Positions 1 through 11,765 of a DNA stretch of 64,000 nucleotides are shown here, piece after piece. The stretch is taken from contig CM044957.1 in the NCBI GenBank assembly GCA_024516035.1, positions 45,235,547 to 45,299,546 of the forward strand. The letters are read 5' to 3'. Below the pieces are notes generated by a model that was not told the origin of the DNA, searched no databases, and was given only the letters and a program-made list of their open reading frames with translations. Position 1 is the first letter of the stretch. Every line of letters begins with the position of its first letter. The DNA is from Bactericera cockerelli. Its lineage: Eukaryota; Arthropoda; Insecta; Hemiptera; Triozidae. The translations under genes and the position numbers were made by a program.

Positions 1-75
1 AATTATCTTAGGAGGTGTCATTCTATGTAAATTTATATTGTACTAAATAAAGAATAATCAAAATCAATTCAAATC

Positions 76-82
76 TCCCTCT

Positions 83-153
<71 letters not shown>

Positions 154-245
154 CTCTTTTTCTCTCCCTCCTACTCTCTTCTCCCTCTCCTCTCTCTTCT
201 CCCTCTCTTCTCTCTCTGTCTCTCTCTCTCCCTCTCCTCCCTCTC

Positions 246-285
<40 letters not shown>

Positions 286-289
286 TTTT
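76..289. repeat. CT microsatellite
   Basis: Imperfect (CT)n with CCT and GT interruptions, followed by tttttggttgcaaaaag. The RE-repeat frames on the other strand are artefacts. Confidence 0.98.
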
Positions 290-740
290 GGTTGCAAAAA
301 GACTAGACACAGCAAACGCATAACACTATCTATCTTAATGTTTTTTTTTTGTACTGTACAATATGTACCTAGTATATTTCCCATCATTAATATTGTTTTA
401 TAGGTTTCTATAATGTACCTTGTTAATTGTAGATGCATAAAAAAAACCTTATTAGACACGGTCCGTACTGTTTTGCATAACTCTACATGACATTGTGCAT
501 TTCTTCAACACTACACCACAAGGTTATCATAGTGTAAAAAAACTTCTAATTCTGAGAATATCCTATCAGACTCATCACAAAAAACTTCTGAGAATATCTA
601 ATAGGTATGGTAATAAACATGGTAATACCTAATGGTATGTTATATTATTATTAAACATATTAGAATTATTAGATCAAATTTTATTTACATAGAATTTATA
701 CATACACTAGCGGGTTACACCCGCCGCTTCGCCAGCCCAT

Positions 741-830
741 CAAACACACACAACGCACACACACACCCACCCACACACACACATCCACACACACACATCC
801 ACACACACCCACACACACGCACACACCACA

Positions 831-872
<42 letters not shown>
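741..872. repeat. AC microsatellite at the left edge of unit 1
   Basis: (AC)n with CC interruptions, directly after a ctagcgggttacacccgccg repeat start at about 706 and directly before the 8.4-kb unit. Confidence 0.97.
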
Positions 873-874
<2 letters not shown>

Positions 875-1207
875 CCTCACGCAGCAATACTTAGCCGAAC
901 CATTTTCGCGTTGCGACTTAGCCGAACTTAAGAAAAGTTTGTCCGATTTGAATAAGGTTTATATCAATTGCTAGCAATTTTAATTTAAGAGATACACACT
1001 TCTCGTTTTTTTTTTACAATTCTCAACCATTTCGAAAATAATTGAAAAATTCTAACGTTCTGCTAATTCCCGAGCGCGAAGCGACCAGTGCCGGTCTCTA
1101 AAATTTCCTCATTCAGCAATACTTAGCCGAACCATTTTCGCGTTTGATACTTAGCAGAACACGCAAATGAAAAAATAGTACTTAACCGAACATTAACGAT
1201 TTTTTAG

Positions 1208-1412
1208 CCAGCGTTGAAGGCACCGGTTCTTGTAGGATCACCGAAGTTGAGCAACGTACATCTTCGTGATGCTGGTATTCCGGCCCAACAAAGGCTGGGT
1301 GAGGTTTATGTGGATAGCCGGTTTTTTTAGTTTCCTGTGAAAAGAGGGTAACACCCCCGTCGTCATATGACCATGCAGTTAAAAGTGGGGTTTAACGTCG
1401 CTTTTAAAAAAA
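1208..1412 (+). mobile_element. 5S-headed SINE (family D), deleted head
   Basis: gccagcgttgaaggcaccgg, gatcaccgaagttgagcaac, then the shared body to gtttaacgtcgc. Orthologous to the copy at 9631 in the second 8-kb unit. Confidence 0.8.
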
Positions 1413-1817
1413 TAAATAATTGAAAAGTATATTATTGTCTTAACATAGCTTTGCTCGGGCAGGAAAATGAAATGATTCAATCAAGGCATTATCTACTTAA
1501 TGGAACGAAACTTTACGTGTGATAAGTTTGGTCAGATGAGTCAGGTCCTACTATTACTTCCTAAATTTTCTAATATAATTATAATAGGAATGAAACATAT
1601 AAGTTCTCAGGAAATTATTATACACAACTCTTGGTAAAACAAAATAATAATCATCGAAATAATTTGAAGATAAAAAACACTGCCAATTATGGACACAATA
1701 CTTCCTCGTGATTATTTCACATTATATACACGTAGGAAATTTTAATCAAAATCCATTGAGTAGTTTCCGAGATTTGCGCGTTACAAGGAATATTTTTAAT
1801 AGACCGACAGACGGACA

Positions 1818-2090
1818 CCTATGCGGAAGGTCCCGGGTCCGAACCCCCGCGCCGACAAAAATTTGTATTCAAAATTTGGTTACAGTTGTTTGTAGGGAAT
1901 ACCTTTCGGTGCGCTCGTGTTGACTCAGCACCTAAATGGTAAGTATTGTGTCACTTCTCGCCCATCAGAGTGGAGGCATACTACGGGATGGGCAGGCTAC
2001 AACACAGACCACAAGCTTCTACAGTAGCCCCTGTTTATAGCTACGAAATAAAAAAGGCTGTTAAACACTCATCTTTAAAAAATAAAATAA
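1818..2090 (+). mobile_element. tRNA-derived SINE B
   Basis: tgcggaaggtcccgggtccg (B box region), gttgactcagcacctaaatg, cccatcagagtggaggcata, ctacgaaataaaaaaggctg. Part of the head is missing. Confidence 0.8.
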
Positions 2091-2112
2091 AACTCCATGG
2101 AATTTTTTTACA

Positions 2113-2590
2113 GTGCACTGGTAGTCAAGTGGTTAAAGCGCTAGTCTGGTGATCTAGGTAGTGTAGGGATCCGTTGGTTCGAATCCCACCCAGTGCATGA
2201 ATTTTTCCTCATTTATTTCAGTTTGTAACCACAAAATAATAAGACTCTGAGGGTTAAGGTGGTAGAAAATGCTTTGAGTATTAACCTCGCCTGGTGGTTA
2301 TTATATCTATTACTAGCGGGCTGTCGCCCGCTTTGCGGGCCGAAGCATGGCCCGCTAGAAGCAAAAAATCCTTTTTCGCCAATGGCAGGTGTTGTAGTGG
2401 GAATTTCGAAAAATTCCGTCTTATTGCACATCTAGACTATAAGACAAAGCTACCTACCAAATTTCAGCTTCCTAGGACTTACCAGTTCGGAGAAACAGTG
2501 ATGAATCAGTGATTGAGTGAGTCAGTCAGTGAGTGAAACTCTCTTATATAAGTATAGATATGTTACCTTCCAATATAGAGTGTTATTATA
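2113..2590 (+). mobile_element. tRNA-derived SINE A, interrupted by a MITE
   Basis: gcactggtagtcaagtggtt (A box) and ggttcgaatcccacccagtg (B box and stem closure), then cctcatttatttcagtttgt and the ctggtggtta..ccttcc tail split by the element at 2312. Confidence 0.8.
2312..2557. mobile_element. ~245-bp MITE-like element inserted in an A SINE
   Basis: tatctattactagcgggctg at one end and aagtatagatat at the other are roughly complementary. The SINE sequence ..ggtggttaccttcc.. is interrupted, with gtta on both sides. Confidence 0.65.
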
Positions 2591-3536
2591 TCTAAAACCG
2601 CTTAACCGATTTTCTTCAAATTTTATATGTTATATATTATGGTAGAATACCGTTTTTCCTACAAACCCAACTCTACAAAAAATTGTGTATCGGCAAGTCA
2701 TAGACGTTATTTTTGCACTTTTTTGTAAAAAAAAATTGGATTTCCTAAATATCAAAGCTTATGATTTAGCTATAAATGCACAATGAGAACGCTAACTCCC
2801 AGCATATACAATATACATACATAATTTCGTGACAATTGGGTGTATTATTCAAGAGATATAAGCGTTTAAGTAAAAATATAGTGGTCAGACACATGGTCTA
2901 TATCACCAACAAGTGATAGTGCGAAGTTAATGAATTTAAAATGGGACCACCTACAATACGTCTCCTATACTTTTTGTGTAAAAAATTTCGTCAAAATCTC
3001 GAAAGGAATAAGAAGTTGTAAAGTCGGCAAACTGTACAATATAAATAATTACCATTCTCCCTTTGTTTTTATTTCTAACGGTCTGAATTTAGTGAAACAC
3101 AACCTTTTTTTATTTATATGAGTTGCATTTGTACTTTGCCTTTGGAGCGTGGTAGGTATCCCCTTTTATAAGAAGGCCATTAAATACAAGAGATCTGCAC
3201 TTTTAAACCTAAACAAAATTTGATCCTTTATTATGTGTTAACAACAGACTATGACCTCCCCACAGACCCTCCACAGAAGAAGGGAAAATACTGCTATATA
3301 CCTATACATGAATATTAGTCATTTGGTTCTGAGTTCGAGATTGTTGAATGCTATAATAATTCATAAAGCAATAGGCAATGTTGGTATGATCAGATCCGTT
3401 TAATAGAAAGAGAATAAAATGCACTGCCAATTATGGACACAATACTTCCTCGTGAATGGCATTCAAATTTTTCTACTTTTATTATCGCTAGAATCAGAGA
3501 TTTTTTTACTGAATCACTTGTATTTACAAATGTCCC

Positions 3537-3722
3537 AAGGGTTGGGTGGAAGAGATTGCCACAGGCAATATATGACCCCGCCCCTTAAGTAGGACATTAA
3601 CTTCATTTTTTTTTTTTTTTTTTTCTTGTATCTTTGCTCAATCTTTTTGTTTTTCTTTATAATTTCATTGTATTTTACTGTATATATTTTTGTTCTATCT
3701 AATTAAACTTACTATAATATTT
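3537..3722 (+). mobile_element. Dispersed LINE-like 3' end, unit 1
   Basis: aagggttgggtggaagagat, cacaggcaatatatgacccc, poly-T, then ttgttctatctaattaaact ending in ATAAT. Copies at 10556-10745, 41795-41990 and, diverged, 45912-46090. The origin element is not visible. Confidence 0.55.
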
Positions 3723-3799
3723 ATAATGTTCTCAACCGATTCTCTTCAAATTTATTTATATGGCAAGCGGCCACAACGGAGTCCCGATAGTAGTATACG

Positions 3800-6633
3800 C
3801 ACAAATGGGTCAAGAATGGCCTGGGTTATCAAAAAGTATGCATGCGATTTAAAAAAAATCAACGATATTAGGCAGATCTTGCGAAACGTTATCCCAAATT
3901 GGCATAAAAACATCAACAGATTATTTCATTCCGTCCATTTCTTATCAAAAATGTCTATTTTGGGCTACCTCGAACTTTCAAAGGTCTGAAATCCTGACAA
4001 AAATGCAAGCATCAAAAATCTGTGTTAGTCTATGCTTAATAGTTACTTGAGAGCTATTGAAATCAACTTTTGTTTTTCAAAAACCTCTTCATATATCCAA
4101 GTTATGCAATTATTTTGAAGGAGCCTTTGTGGCTTTCCTGTTGGCGGTACGGAAATTTTTTGGGAACCAAAAACGTATATTTTTGACTACTTCTCTCTAA
4201 AATTTAGTTTAAAATACCTAAAATTACATACTTGATGAGCATTGAAGGCAAAATGTCAAATATGATAAAATACCCCTTCAACTTTCGCTGAGTATGCAAA
4301 CAAGTGGTTCCAAATGCTTGGTAAGGCTTCATTCACCATTGCCTATCTTCAGTTCAAATTTGAAAGAAATCTTTAAAGAGAGGTTATATATTGACATGTT
4401 TTGCTTAAGATTTGACTCGATCTGAGATTTTGGATGTTTTCAGAAATCGAATGAACTTATCTTTCGAACCGTACGTCCGATTGGAATGAACTAAAGTGTT
4501 ATCGATGGATCTAGTGGATTGTACGATAGGCTGTTCTCGTTCATTTTCTGTCATTTTACATAAAGGGTTACTTTTTAACGGAAAACACTTTTGACGCACA
4601 ACTGGGTTAAGAATGGCCTGGGTTATCAAAAAGTATGCATGCGATTTCAAAAAAATCAACGATATTAGGCAGATCTTGCGAAACATTATCCCAAATTGGC
4701 ATAAAAACATCAACATATTATTTCATTCTGTCCATTTCTCATCAAAAATGTCTATTTTGGCCTACCTCGAACTTTCAAAGGTGTGAAAACCTGGCAAAAA
4801 TGCAAGCATCAAAAATCTGTGTTAGTCCATGCTTAATCGTTAGTTGAGAGCTATTGAAATCAATGTTTGTTTTTCAAAAACGCCTTCATATTATCATGTT
4901 ATGCAATCATTTTGAAGGAGCCTTTGTGGCTTTCCTGTTGGCGGTAAGGAAATTTTTTGGGAACCAAAAACGTATATTTTTGACTACTTCTCTCTAAAAT
5001 TTAGTTTAAAATACCTAAAATTACATACTTGATGAGCATTGAAGGCAAAATGTCAAATATGATAAAATACCCCTTCAACTTTCGCTGAGTATGCAAACAA
5101 GTGGTTCCAAATGCTTGGTAAGGCTTTATTCACCACTGCCTATCTTCAGTTCAAATTTGAAAGAAATCCTTAAAAAAAGAGGTTATAATGTCGACATGTT
5201 TTGCTTAGGATTTGTCTCGATCTGAAATTTTGGATGTTTTCAGAAATCGAATGAACTTATCTTTGGAACCGTACGTCCGATTTGAATGAACTAAAGTGCT
5301 ATCGATAGATCTAGTAGATTGTAAGGTAAGCTGTTCTCGTTCATTTTCTGTCATTTTACATAAAGGGTTACTTTTTAACGGAAAACACTTTTGACGCACA
5401 ACTGGGTTAAGAATGGCCTGGTTTATCAAAAAGTATGCATGCGATTTAAAAAAAATCAACGATATTAGGCAGATCTTGCGAAACTTTATCCAAAATTGGC
5501 ATTAAAACATCAACATGTTCTTTCATTCTGTCCATTTCTTATCAAAAATGTCTGTTTTGGCCTACCTCGAACTTTCAAAGGTCTAAAAACCTGGCAAAAA
5601 TGCAAGCATCAAATCTGTGTTAGTCCATGCTTAATCGTTAGTTGAGAGCTATTGAAATCAACGTTTGTTTTTCAAAAACGCCTTCATATTATCATGTTAT
5701 GCAATCATTTTGAAGGAGCCTTTGTGGCTTTCCTGTTGGCGGTAAGGAAATTTTTTGGGAACCAAAAACGTATATTTTTGACTACTTCTCTCTAAAATTT
5801 AGTTTAAAATACCTAAAATTACATACTTGATGAGCATTGAAGGCAAAATGTCAAATATGATAAAATACCCCTTCAACTTTCGCTGAGTATGCAAACAAGT
5901 GGTTCCAAATGCTTGGTAAGGCTTCTCTTTCGAACCGTACGTCCGATTTGAATGAACTAAAGTGCTATCGATAGATCTAGTGGATTTTAAGATAAGCTGT
6001 TCTCGTTCATTTTCTGTCATTTTACATAAAGGGTTACTTTTTAACGGAAAACACTTTTGACGCACAACTGGGTTAAGAATGGCCTGGGTTATCAAAAAGT
6101 ATGCATGCGATTTAAAAAAAATAACGATATTAGGCAGATCTTGCGAAAATTTATCCAAAATTGGCATAAAAACATCAACATATTATTTCATTCTGTCCAT
6201 TTCTTATCAAAAATATCTATTTGGGCCTACCTCGAACTTTCAAAGGTCTCAAAACCTGGCAAAAATGCAAGCATCAAAAATCTGTGTTAGTCCATGCTTA
6301 ATCGTTAGTTGAGAGCTATTGAAATCAATGTTTGTTTTTCAAAAACGCCTTCATATTATCATGTTATGCAATCATTTTGAAGGAGCCTTTGTGGCTTTCC
6401 TGTTGGCGGTACGTAAATTTTTTGGGAACCAAAAACGTATATTTTTGACTTCTTCTTTCTAAAATACCTAAAATTGCATACTTGATGATAATTGAAGGCA
6501 AAATGCAAATATGATAAAATACCCCTTCAACTTTCGCTGAGTATGCAAACAAATGGTTCCAAATGCTTGGTAAGGCTTTATTCACCACTGCATATCTTCA
6601 GTTCACATTTGAAAGAAATCCTTAAAAAAAGAG
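3800..6633. repeat. ~798-bp satellite units, forward, copy 1
   Basis: The start block aagaatggcctgggttatca recurs at about 3813, 4612, 5410 and 6076; spacing is ~799 and ~798 bp, and the fourth interval is shortened to ~666 by an internal deletion. Units share an open frame on the minus strand (see findings) with no known homology. Confidence 0.92.
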
Positions 6634-7572
6634 GCAGTGGTGAATAAACCCTTACCAAGCATTTGGAACCACTTGTTTGCATACTCAGCGAAAGTTGAAG
6701 GGGTATTTTATCATATTTGATATTTTGCCTTCAATGCTCATCAAGTATGCAATTTTAGGTATTTTAAACTAAATTTTAGAAAGAAGTAGTCAAAAATATA
6801 CATTTTTGGTTCCCAAAAAATTTCCGTACCGCCAACAGGAAAGCCACAAAGGCTCCTTCAAAATGATTGCATAACATGATAATATGAAGGCGTTTTTGAA
6901 AAACAAACGTTGATTTCAATAGCTCTCAACTAACGATTAAGCATGGACTAACACAGATTTTTGATGCTTGCATTTTTGCCAGGTTTTGAGACCTTTGAAA
7001 GTTCGAGGTAGGCCCAAATAGATATTTTTGATAAGAAATGGACAGAATGAAATAACATGTTGATGTTTTAATGCCAATTTCGGATAAAGTTTCGCAAGAT
7101 CTGCCTAATATCGTTGATTTTTTTTAAATCGCATGCATACTTTTTGATAAACCAGGCCATTCTTAACCCAGTTGTGCGTCAAAAGTGTTTTCCGTTTAAA
7201 AGTAACCCTTTATGTAAAATGACAGAAAATGAACGAGAACAGCTTATCTTAAAATCCACTAGATCTATCGATAGCACTTTAGTTCATTCAAATCGGACGT
7301 ACGGTTCGAAAGATAAGTTCATTCGATTTCTGAAAACATCCAAAATCTCAGATCGAGTCAAATCCTAAGCAAAACATGTCGACATATATCCTCTTTTTTA
7401 AGGATTTCTTTCAAATTTGAACTGAAGATAGGCAGTGGTGAATAAAGCCTTACCAAGCATTTGGAACCACTTGTTTGCATACTCAGCGAAAGTTGAAGGG
7501 GTATTTTATTATATTTGACATTTTGCCTTCAATGCTCATCAAGTATGTAATTTTAGGTATTTTAAACTTAAA
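6634..7572. repeat. Inverted arm of the 798-bp satellite
   Basis: From cagtggtgaataaacccttac onward the sequence is the reverse complement of the preceding satellite units, for about 1.2 units. Together with 5800-6633 it could form a hairpin of almost 1 kb. Confidence 0.92.
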
Positions 7573-7611
7573 TTTTTTCTACGTACATTTTTAAATTTCA
7601 TTTTTCTCAGT

Positions 7612-7995
7612 GTAAAAATAGTATTTAGCTGTACAATACACCCGTCAAAAGTAAAAATAGTATTTAGTAGTACAATACACCCGTCAAAAGTAAAAATAGT
7701 ATTTAGCTGTACAATACACCCGTCAAAAGTAAAATTAGTATTTAGTAGTACAATACACCCGTCAAAAGTAAAAATAGTATTTAGCTGTACAATACACCCG
7801 TCAAAAGTAAAAATAGTATTTAGTAGTACAATACACCCGTCAAAAGTAAAAATAGTATTTAGTAGTACAATACACCCGTCAAAAGTAAAAATAGTATTTA
7901 GTAGTACAATACACCCGTCAAAAGTAAAAATAGTATTTAGTAGTACAATACACCCGTCATAAATAAAAATAGTATTCAGTAGTATAATACAAAAT
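7612..7995. repeat. 39-bp tandem array, ~10 copies
   Basis: Unit starts gtaaaaatagtatttag at 7612, 7651, 7690, 7729, 7768, 7807, 7846, 7885, 7924 and 7963 show an exact 39-bp period (the rest is ..tagtacaatacacccgtc..). Some units have gctg in place of gtag. Confidence 0.97.
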
Positions 7996-8309
7996 AGTAA
8001 CTATGTACGAGTACTTGGTACCGCTCTTGGGCATAATATTATAATATGGTAGTCACTTTTAACTTGCAGCAAAAGAATCATACACGTGAAAAAAGATTTA
8101 TCATTCGTCTGGCAGGTTTCAAATTATTCAAACTAAATAAATGTGGATATGTGGAATCGCTCCTATATTCTACATATCCAGTCTACATATCCAGGTATTC
8201 CGCTTGGGCTGTGTTTCATCTAAACAAATTTCTCTTCCATTCATTCCACTTTTCAGGTAAAAGAGGTAGCTAAATTATATTAAGAACAATCAATGCAAAA
8301 ATTCAAGCT

Positions 8310-8565
8310 CGCGATTAGCTCGGTGGCTAAGCACTCGTACAAAAGGTCCGCGGGTTCAATCGCTGGAGCCGACAAAAAATTATATTCTAAATTTGGTTAT
8401 AGTTGATTGTAAGGGATACCATCCGGTGCTCTCGTGATGACCCAGCACCTAAATGGGTAGTAATTAGTCACTTCTCGCCCATTAATACAAACCACAAAGG
8501 TCTATAGTAGCTCCTGTTTCATGGCTAAGAAATAAAAAAAAGTCCTTGAAACAATCACCTTTTTT
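8310..8565 (+). mobile_element. SINE B, unit 1
   Basis: gcgattagctcggtggctaa, ccgcgggttcaatcgctgga, cccagcacctaaatgggtag. Duplicated at 16470 in unit 2. Confidence 0.8.
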
Positions 8566-9264
8566 TTTTTAAAAAAAAAGAAACAAAATCAAAATTTATG
8601 ATCACGGATCGTTCCACTTGTAGATTTAGTGAGCACTCGCTGAGTGTATAATTATGTTCAACTTGTAGAGGTTATTGTAAAGCCTTATTATTCCTCAAAT
8701 CCTCATACTTATACGAGAATTCTATTTGAATTACTTTCCAGCTGCAGAGGTAAAGAAAGTAGATTTACTGGAAATTTTCCAATACACATAATAAATGTAA
8801 ATTATAAATTATATTACAGGATTAAACAGATACAAAATTACACTTAAAGAGTATCTTGGACTTCCAGAGGTCGGGACGAGCAGTTGAAACAAAAAAAAAA
8901 TTAACGAAGTTTCAACAAAAAAAAACCGTAGCTTCGATACTGATTTTTGGTTCGTCTAATTATTGCTGCGTAAGAATATACGTAAAAGAAAAATCAATAT
9001 TTAGACGAACATCAATTTTATTGGGTTTTTTTGTAAAATGAGAAAGACTATCCAATATTTATTTTTCAAATTATTAATACAATTTCTTCAAGTCATTCTC
9101 TATGCGCCAATACCACTCAGAAAACTTAAAAAGTTATATTTTCAATGAAAATGGAAAAAGGAATTAGCCGAACCTCTCATGGTTCGGCTAAGTATTGGAT
9201 ATTTGTGTAAAGTTCGGCTAAGTATTAATTTTTCTTTTACGCGTTCGGCTAATTATTAATCCGT

Positions 9265-9302
<38 letters not shown>
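9265..9302. repeat. AC microsatellite between units 1 and 2
   Basis: Perfect (AC)19 at the junction of the two 8-kb copies. Confidence 0.97.
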
Positions 9303-9304
<2 letters not shown>

Positions 9305-9630
9305 CCTCACGCAGCAATACTTAGCCGAACCATTTTTGCGTTGCGACTTAGCCGAACTTAAGAAAAGTTTATCCGATTTGAATAAGGTTTATATCAATTG
9401 CTAGCAATTTCAATTTAAGAGATACACATTTCTCGGTTTTTTTTACAATTCTCAAACATTTCGAAAATAATTGAAAAATTCTAACGTTCTGCTAATTCCC
9501 GAGCGCGAAGCGACCAGTGCCGGTCTCTAAATTTTCCACACTCAGCAATACTTAGACGAACCATTTTCGCGTTTGATACTTAGCAGAACACGCAAAAGAA
9601 AAAATAGTACTTAACCGAACATTAACGATT

Positions 9631-9845
9631 TTTGAGCCAGCGTTGAAGGGACCGGTTCTTGTAGGATCACCGAAGCTGAGCAACGTACAGCGAGGTGTAG
9701 ACTTCGTGATGCTGGCATTCCGGCCCAACAAGGGCTGGGTGAGGTTTATGTGGATAGCCGGTTTTTTAGTTTCCTGCGAATGGAGGGTAACACCCCCGTC
9801 GTCATATGACCATTAAAAGTGAGGTTTAACGTCGCTTTTAAAAAA
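9631..9845 (+). mobile_element. 5S-headed SINE (family D), second-unit copy
   Basis: Same insertion as 1208-1412, duplicated with the unit; retains cagcgaggtgtagacttcg missing from the first copy. Confidence 0.8.
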
Positions 9846-10285
9846 ATAAATAATTGAAAAGTATATTTTTGTCTTAACATAGCTTTGCTCGCGCAGGGAA
9901 ATGAAATGATTAAATCAAGGCATTATCTACTTAATGGAACGAAACTTTACGTGTGATAAGTTTGGTCAAATGAGTCAGGTCCTACTATTACTTCCGATAA
10001 ATTTCTAATATAAAATTTCTAATACAACTCTTGGTAAAACAAAATAATAATCATCGAAATAATTTGAAATACTGCTATATACCTATATATTAGTCATTTG
10101 GTTGTGAGTTCGAGATTGTTGAATGCTATAATAATTCAGAAAGCAATAGGCAATGTTGGTATGATATGCACTGCCAATTATGGACACAATACTTCCTCGT
10201 GAATGGCATTCAAATTTTTCTACTTTTATTATCGCTAGAATCAGAGATTTTTTTACTGAATCACTTGTATTTACAAAGTTACCTC

Positions 10286-10545
10286 TCTCAAAGCCAGCGT
10301 CGATGGCATGTTGAATACACCGGTTCCCTTCAGAACACCGAAGTTAAGCGACATCCAGCGAGGTTAAGACTTGGATGGGTGACCATTCAAATTCTAATTC
10401 TCGTGACGCTGGCTTTTCCCGGCCCCACTCAGGCTGGGTGAGGTTAATGTGAGTAGCAGGTTTGTGAGTTTCCTGCGAATGGAGGGTAAAACCCCCGTCG
10501 TGATATGACCATGGCAGTTGAAAGCGACGTTAAACCCCACTTAAA
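10286..10545 (+). mobile_element. 5S rRNA-headed SINE (family D), near complete
   Basis: Head ~120 bp resembles 5S rRNA from end to end: gttgaatacaccggttc, caccgaagttaagcgac and the box C-like aagacttggatgggtgacc, closing with gtgacgctggc, which pairs with the opening gccagcgtc. The body is cccactcaggctgggtgagg, ggagggtaaaacccccgtcg and gcgacgttaaaccccactt, then poly-A. Head from a 5S gene, body of unknown origin. Confidence 0.88.
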
Positions 10546-10555
10546 AAAAAAATGT

Positions 10556-10745
10556 TCTAAGGGTTGGGTGGAAGAGATTGCCACAGGCAATATATAACCC
10601 CTCCCTTTAGGTAGGACATAAACTTCATTCTCCTTTTTTTTAGTTCTTGTATCTTTGCTCAATCTTTTTGTTTTTCTTTATAATTTCATTGTATTTTACT
10701 GTATATATTTTTGTTCTATCTAATAAAACTTACTATAATAATATA
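10556..10745 (+). mobile_element. Dispersed LINE-like 3' end, unit 2
   Basis: Counterpart of 3537-3722, here separated from its left neighbour by the 5S SINE at 10286. Confidence 0.55.
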
Positions 10746-11106
10746 ATGTTCTCAACCGATTCTCTTCAAATTTATTTATATGGCAAGCGGCCACAACGGA
10801 GTCCCGAAAATAGTATACATATAACAGTATTTTCGCTAATTCTGTGGAGGGTCTGTGGTAAGGTCATAGTTGTTAATACATAATAAAGGATCAAATTTGG
10901 TTTCGGATTAAAAGTGCAGATCTCTTGTATTTTATGGCTTCATTACCAAAGGGGCATACGACCTACCTACCACGCTCCAAAGGCAAAGTACAGATGCAAC
11001 TCATATAAATAAAAAAAGAAGGGTGTGTTTTATTCAGACCGTTAGAAATAAAAACAAAGGGAGAATGGAGGAAATTATCCTGTACAGTTTGCCGACTTCA
11101 GATAGT

Positions 11107-11288
11107 CAGGATGGGGGTTTTACCCTCCATTCGTTAGGAATTGTACCGGCTACCCACTAGGGCCGGAATTGTCAGCCTCACGTGTTCGGAGGGAATAGAA
11201 TTTTCTGTGCGAAAAGTCTACTTCAACCGGGAATTGAACTTAGGACTACGGGCAGTAGTCACAACCGTTACGCTATGGAGGCTGACAA
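11107..11288 (-). mobile_element. Family E SINE, partial
   Basis: atgggggttttaccctccat through gggaattgaacttaggacta and cgttacgctatggaggctg; the 3' end is missing. Confidence 0.75.
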
Positions 11289-11599
11289 ATTTTGGGGATT
11301 CCATTACTTTCCTTTCTATAATTATATAGGATAAGGAAAGTAAAAAAGGTATGTTTTATTAAATTCAGACGATTAGAAGTAAAATTAAAGGGAGAGAATG
11401 GAGGAAATTATCCTGTTCCTCGAATTTACAACTTCTTATTTTATTATAGTTAGCTAATAAGTTCCCTCTATGATTAGTTTTAAATCTAGTCTTTAGTTCA
11501 CTGACGATGCCATAACTGGCGAAACGGCCGTCTGAAAATAAATAATTAAGTAATACAAAAAAGCCAAATATTTTTTATCTTCAAATTATTTCGACATAA

Positions 11600-11765
11600 T
11601 ATGGACGCACGAATATCTTAGTGATTAAGAACTCGCTTGCCATGCGGAAGGTCCCGGGTTCGAACCCTCGCGGAAACAATATTAGAACTAGTATTCAAAA
11701 TTTGGTTATACTTGTTTGAAGGGGATATTTTCCGGTGCGTTCTTTTTGACTCAACACCTAAAATC
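11600..11765 (+). mobile_element. SINE B, 3'-truncated
   Basis: ttaagaactcgcttgccatg, gaaggtcccgggttcgaacc, then ttttgactcaacacctaaa where it stops matching. Confidence 0.7.

Larger units (their letters stand above)
872..9264. repeat. 8.4-kb tandem unit, copy 1
   Basis: Begins catcctcacgcagcaatac and ends ggctaattattaatccgtaa, with AC microsatellite at both edges. Multiple ACTTAGCCGAAC motifs at the left and GTTCGGCTAAGT motifs at the right form inverted subterminal repeats. It contains a 5S-headed SINE, a B SINE, an A SINE, the 798-bp satellite (3800-7570) and the 39-bp array. No gene recognised. Confidence 0.8.

Noticed and set aside
7612..7995. CRISPR-like regular array
   Set aside because: Direct tandem repeats without spacers in a eukaryotic genome; an ordinary minisatellite.
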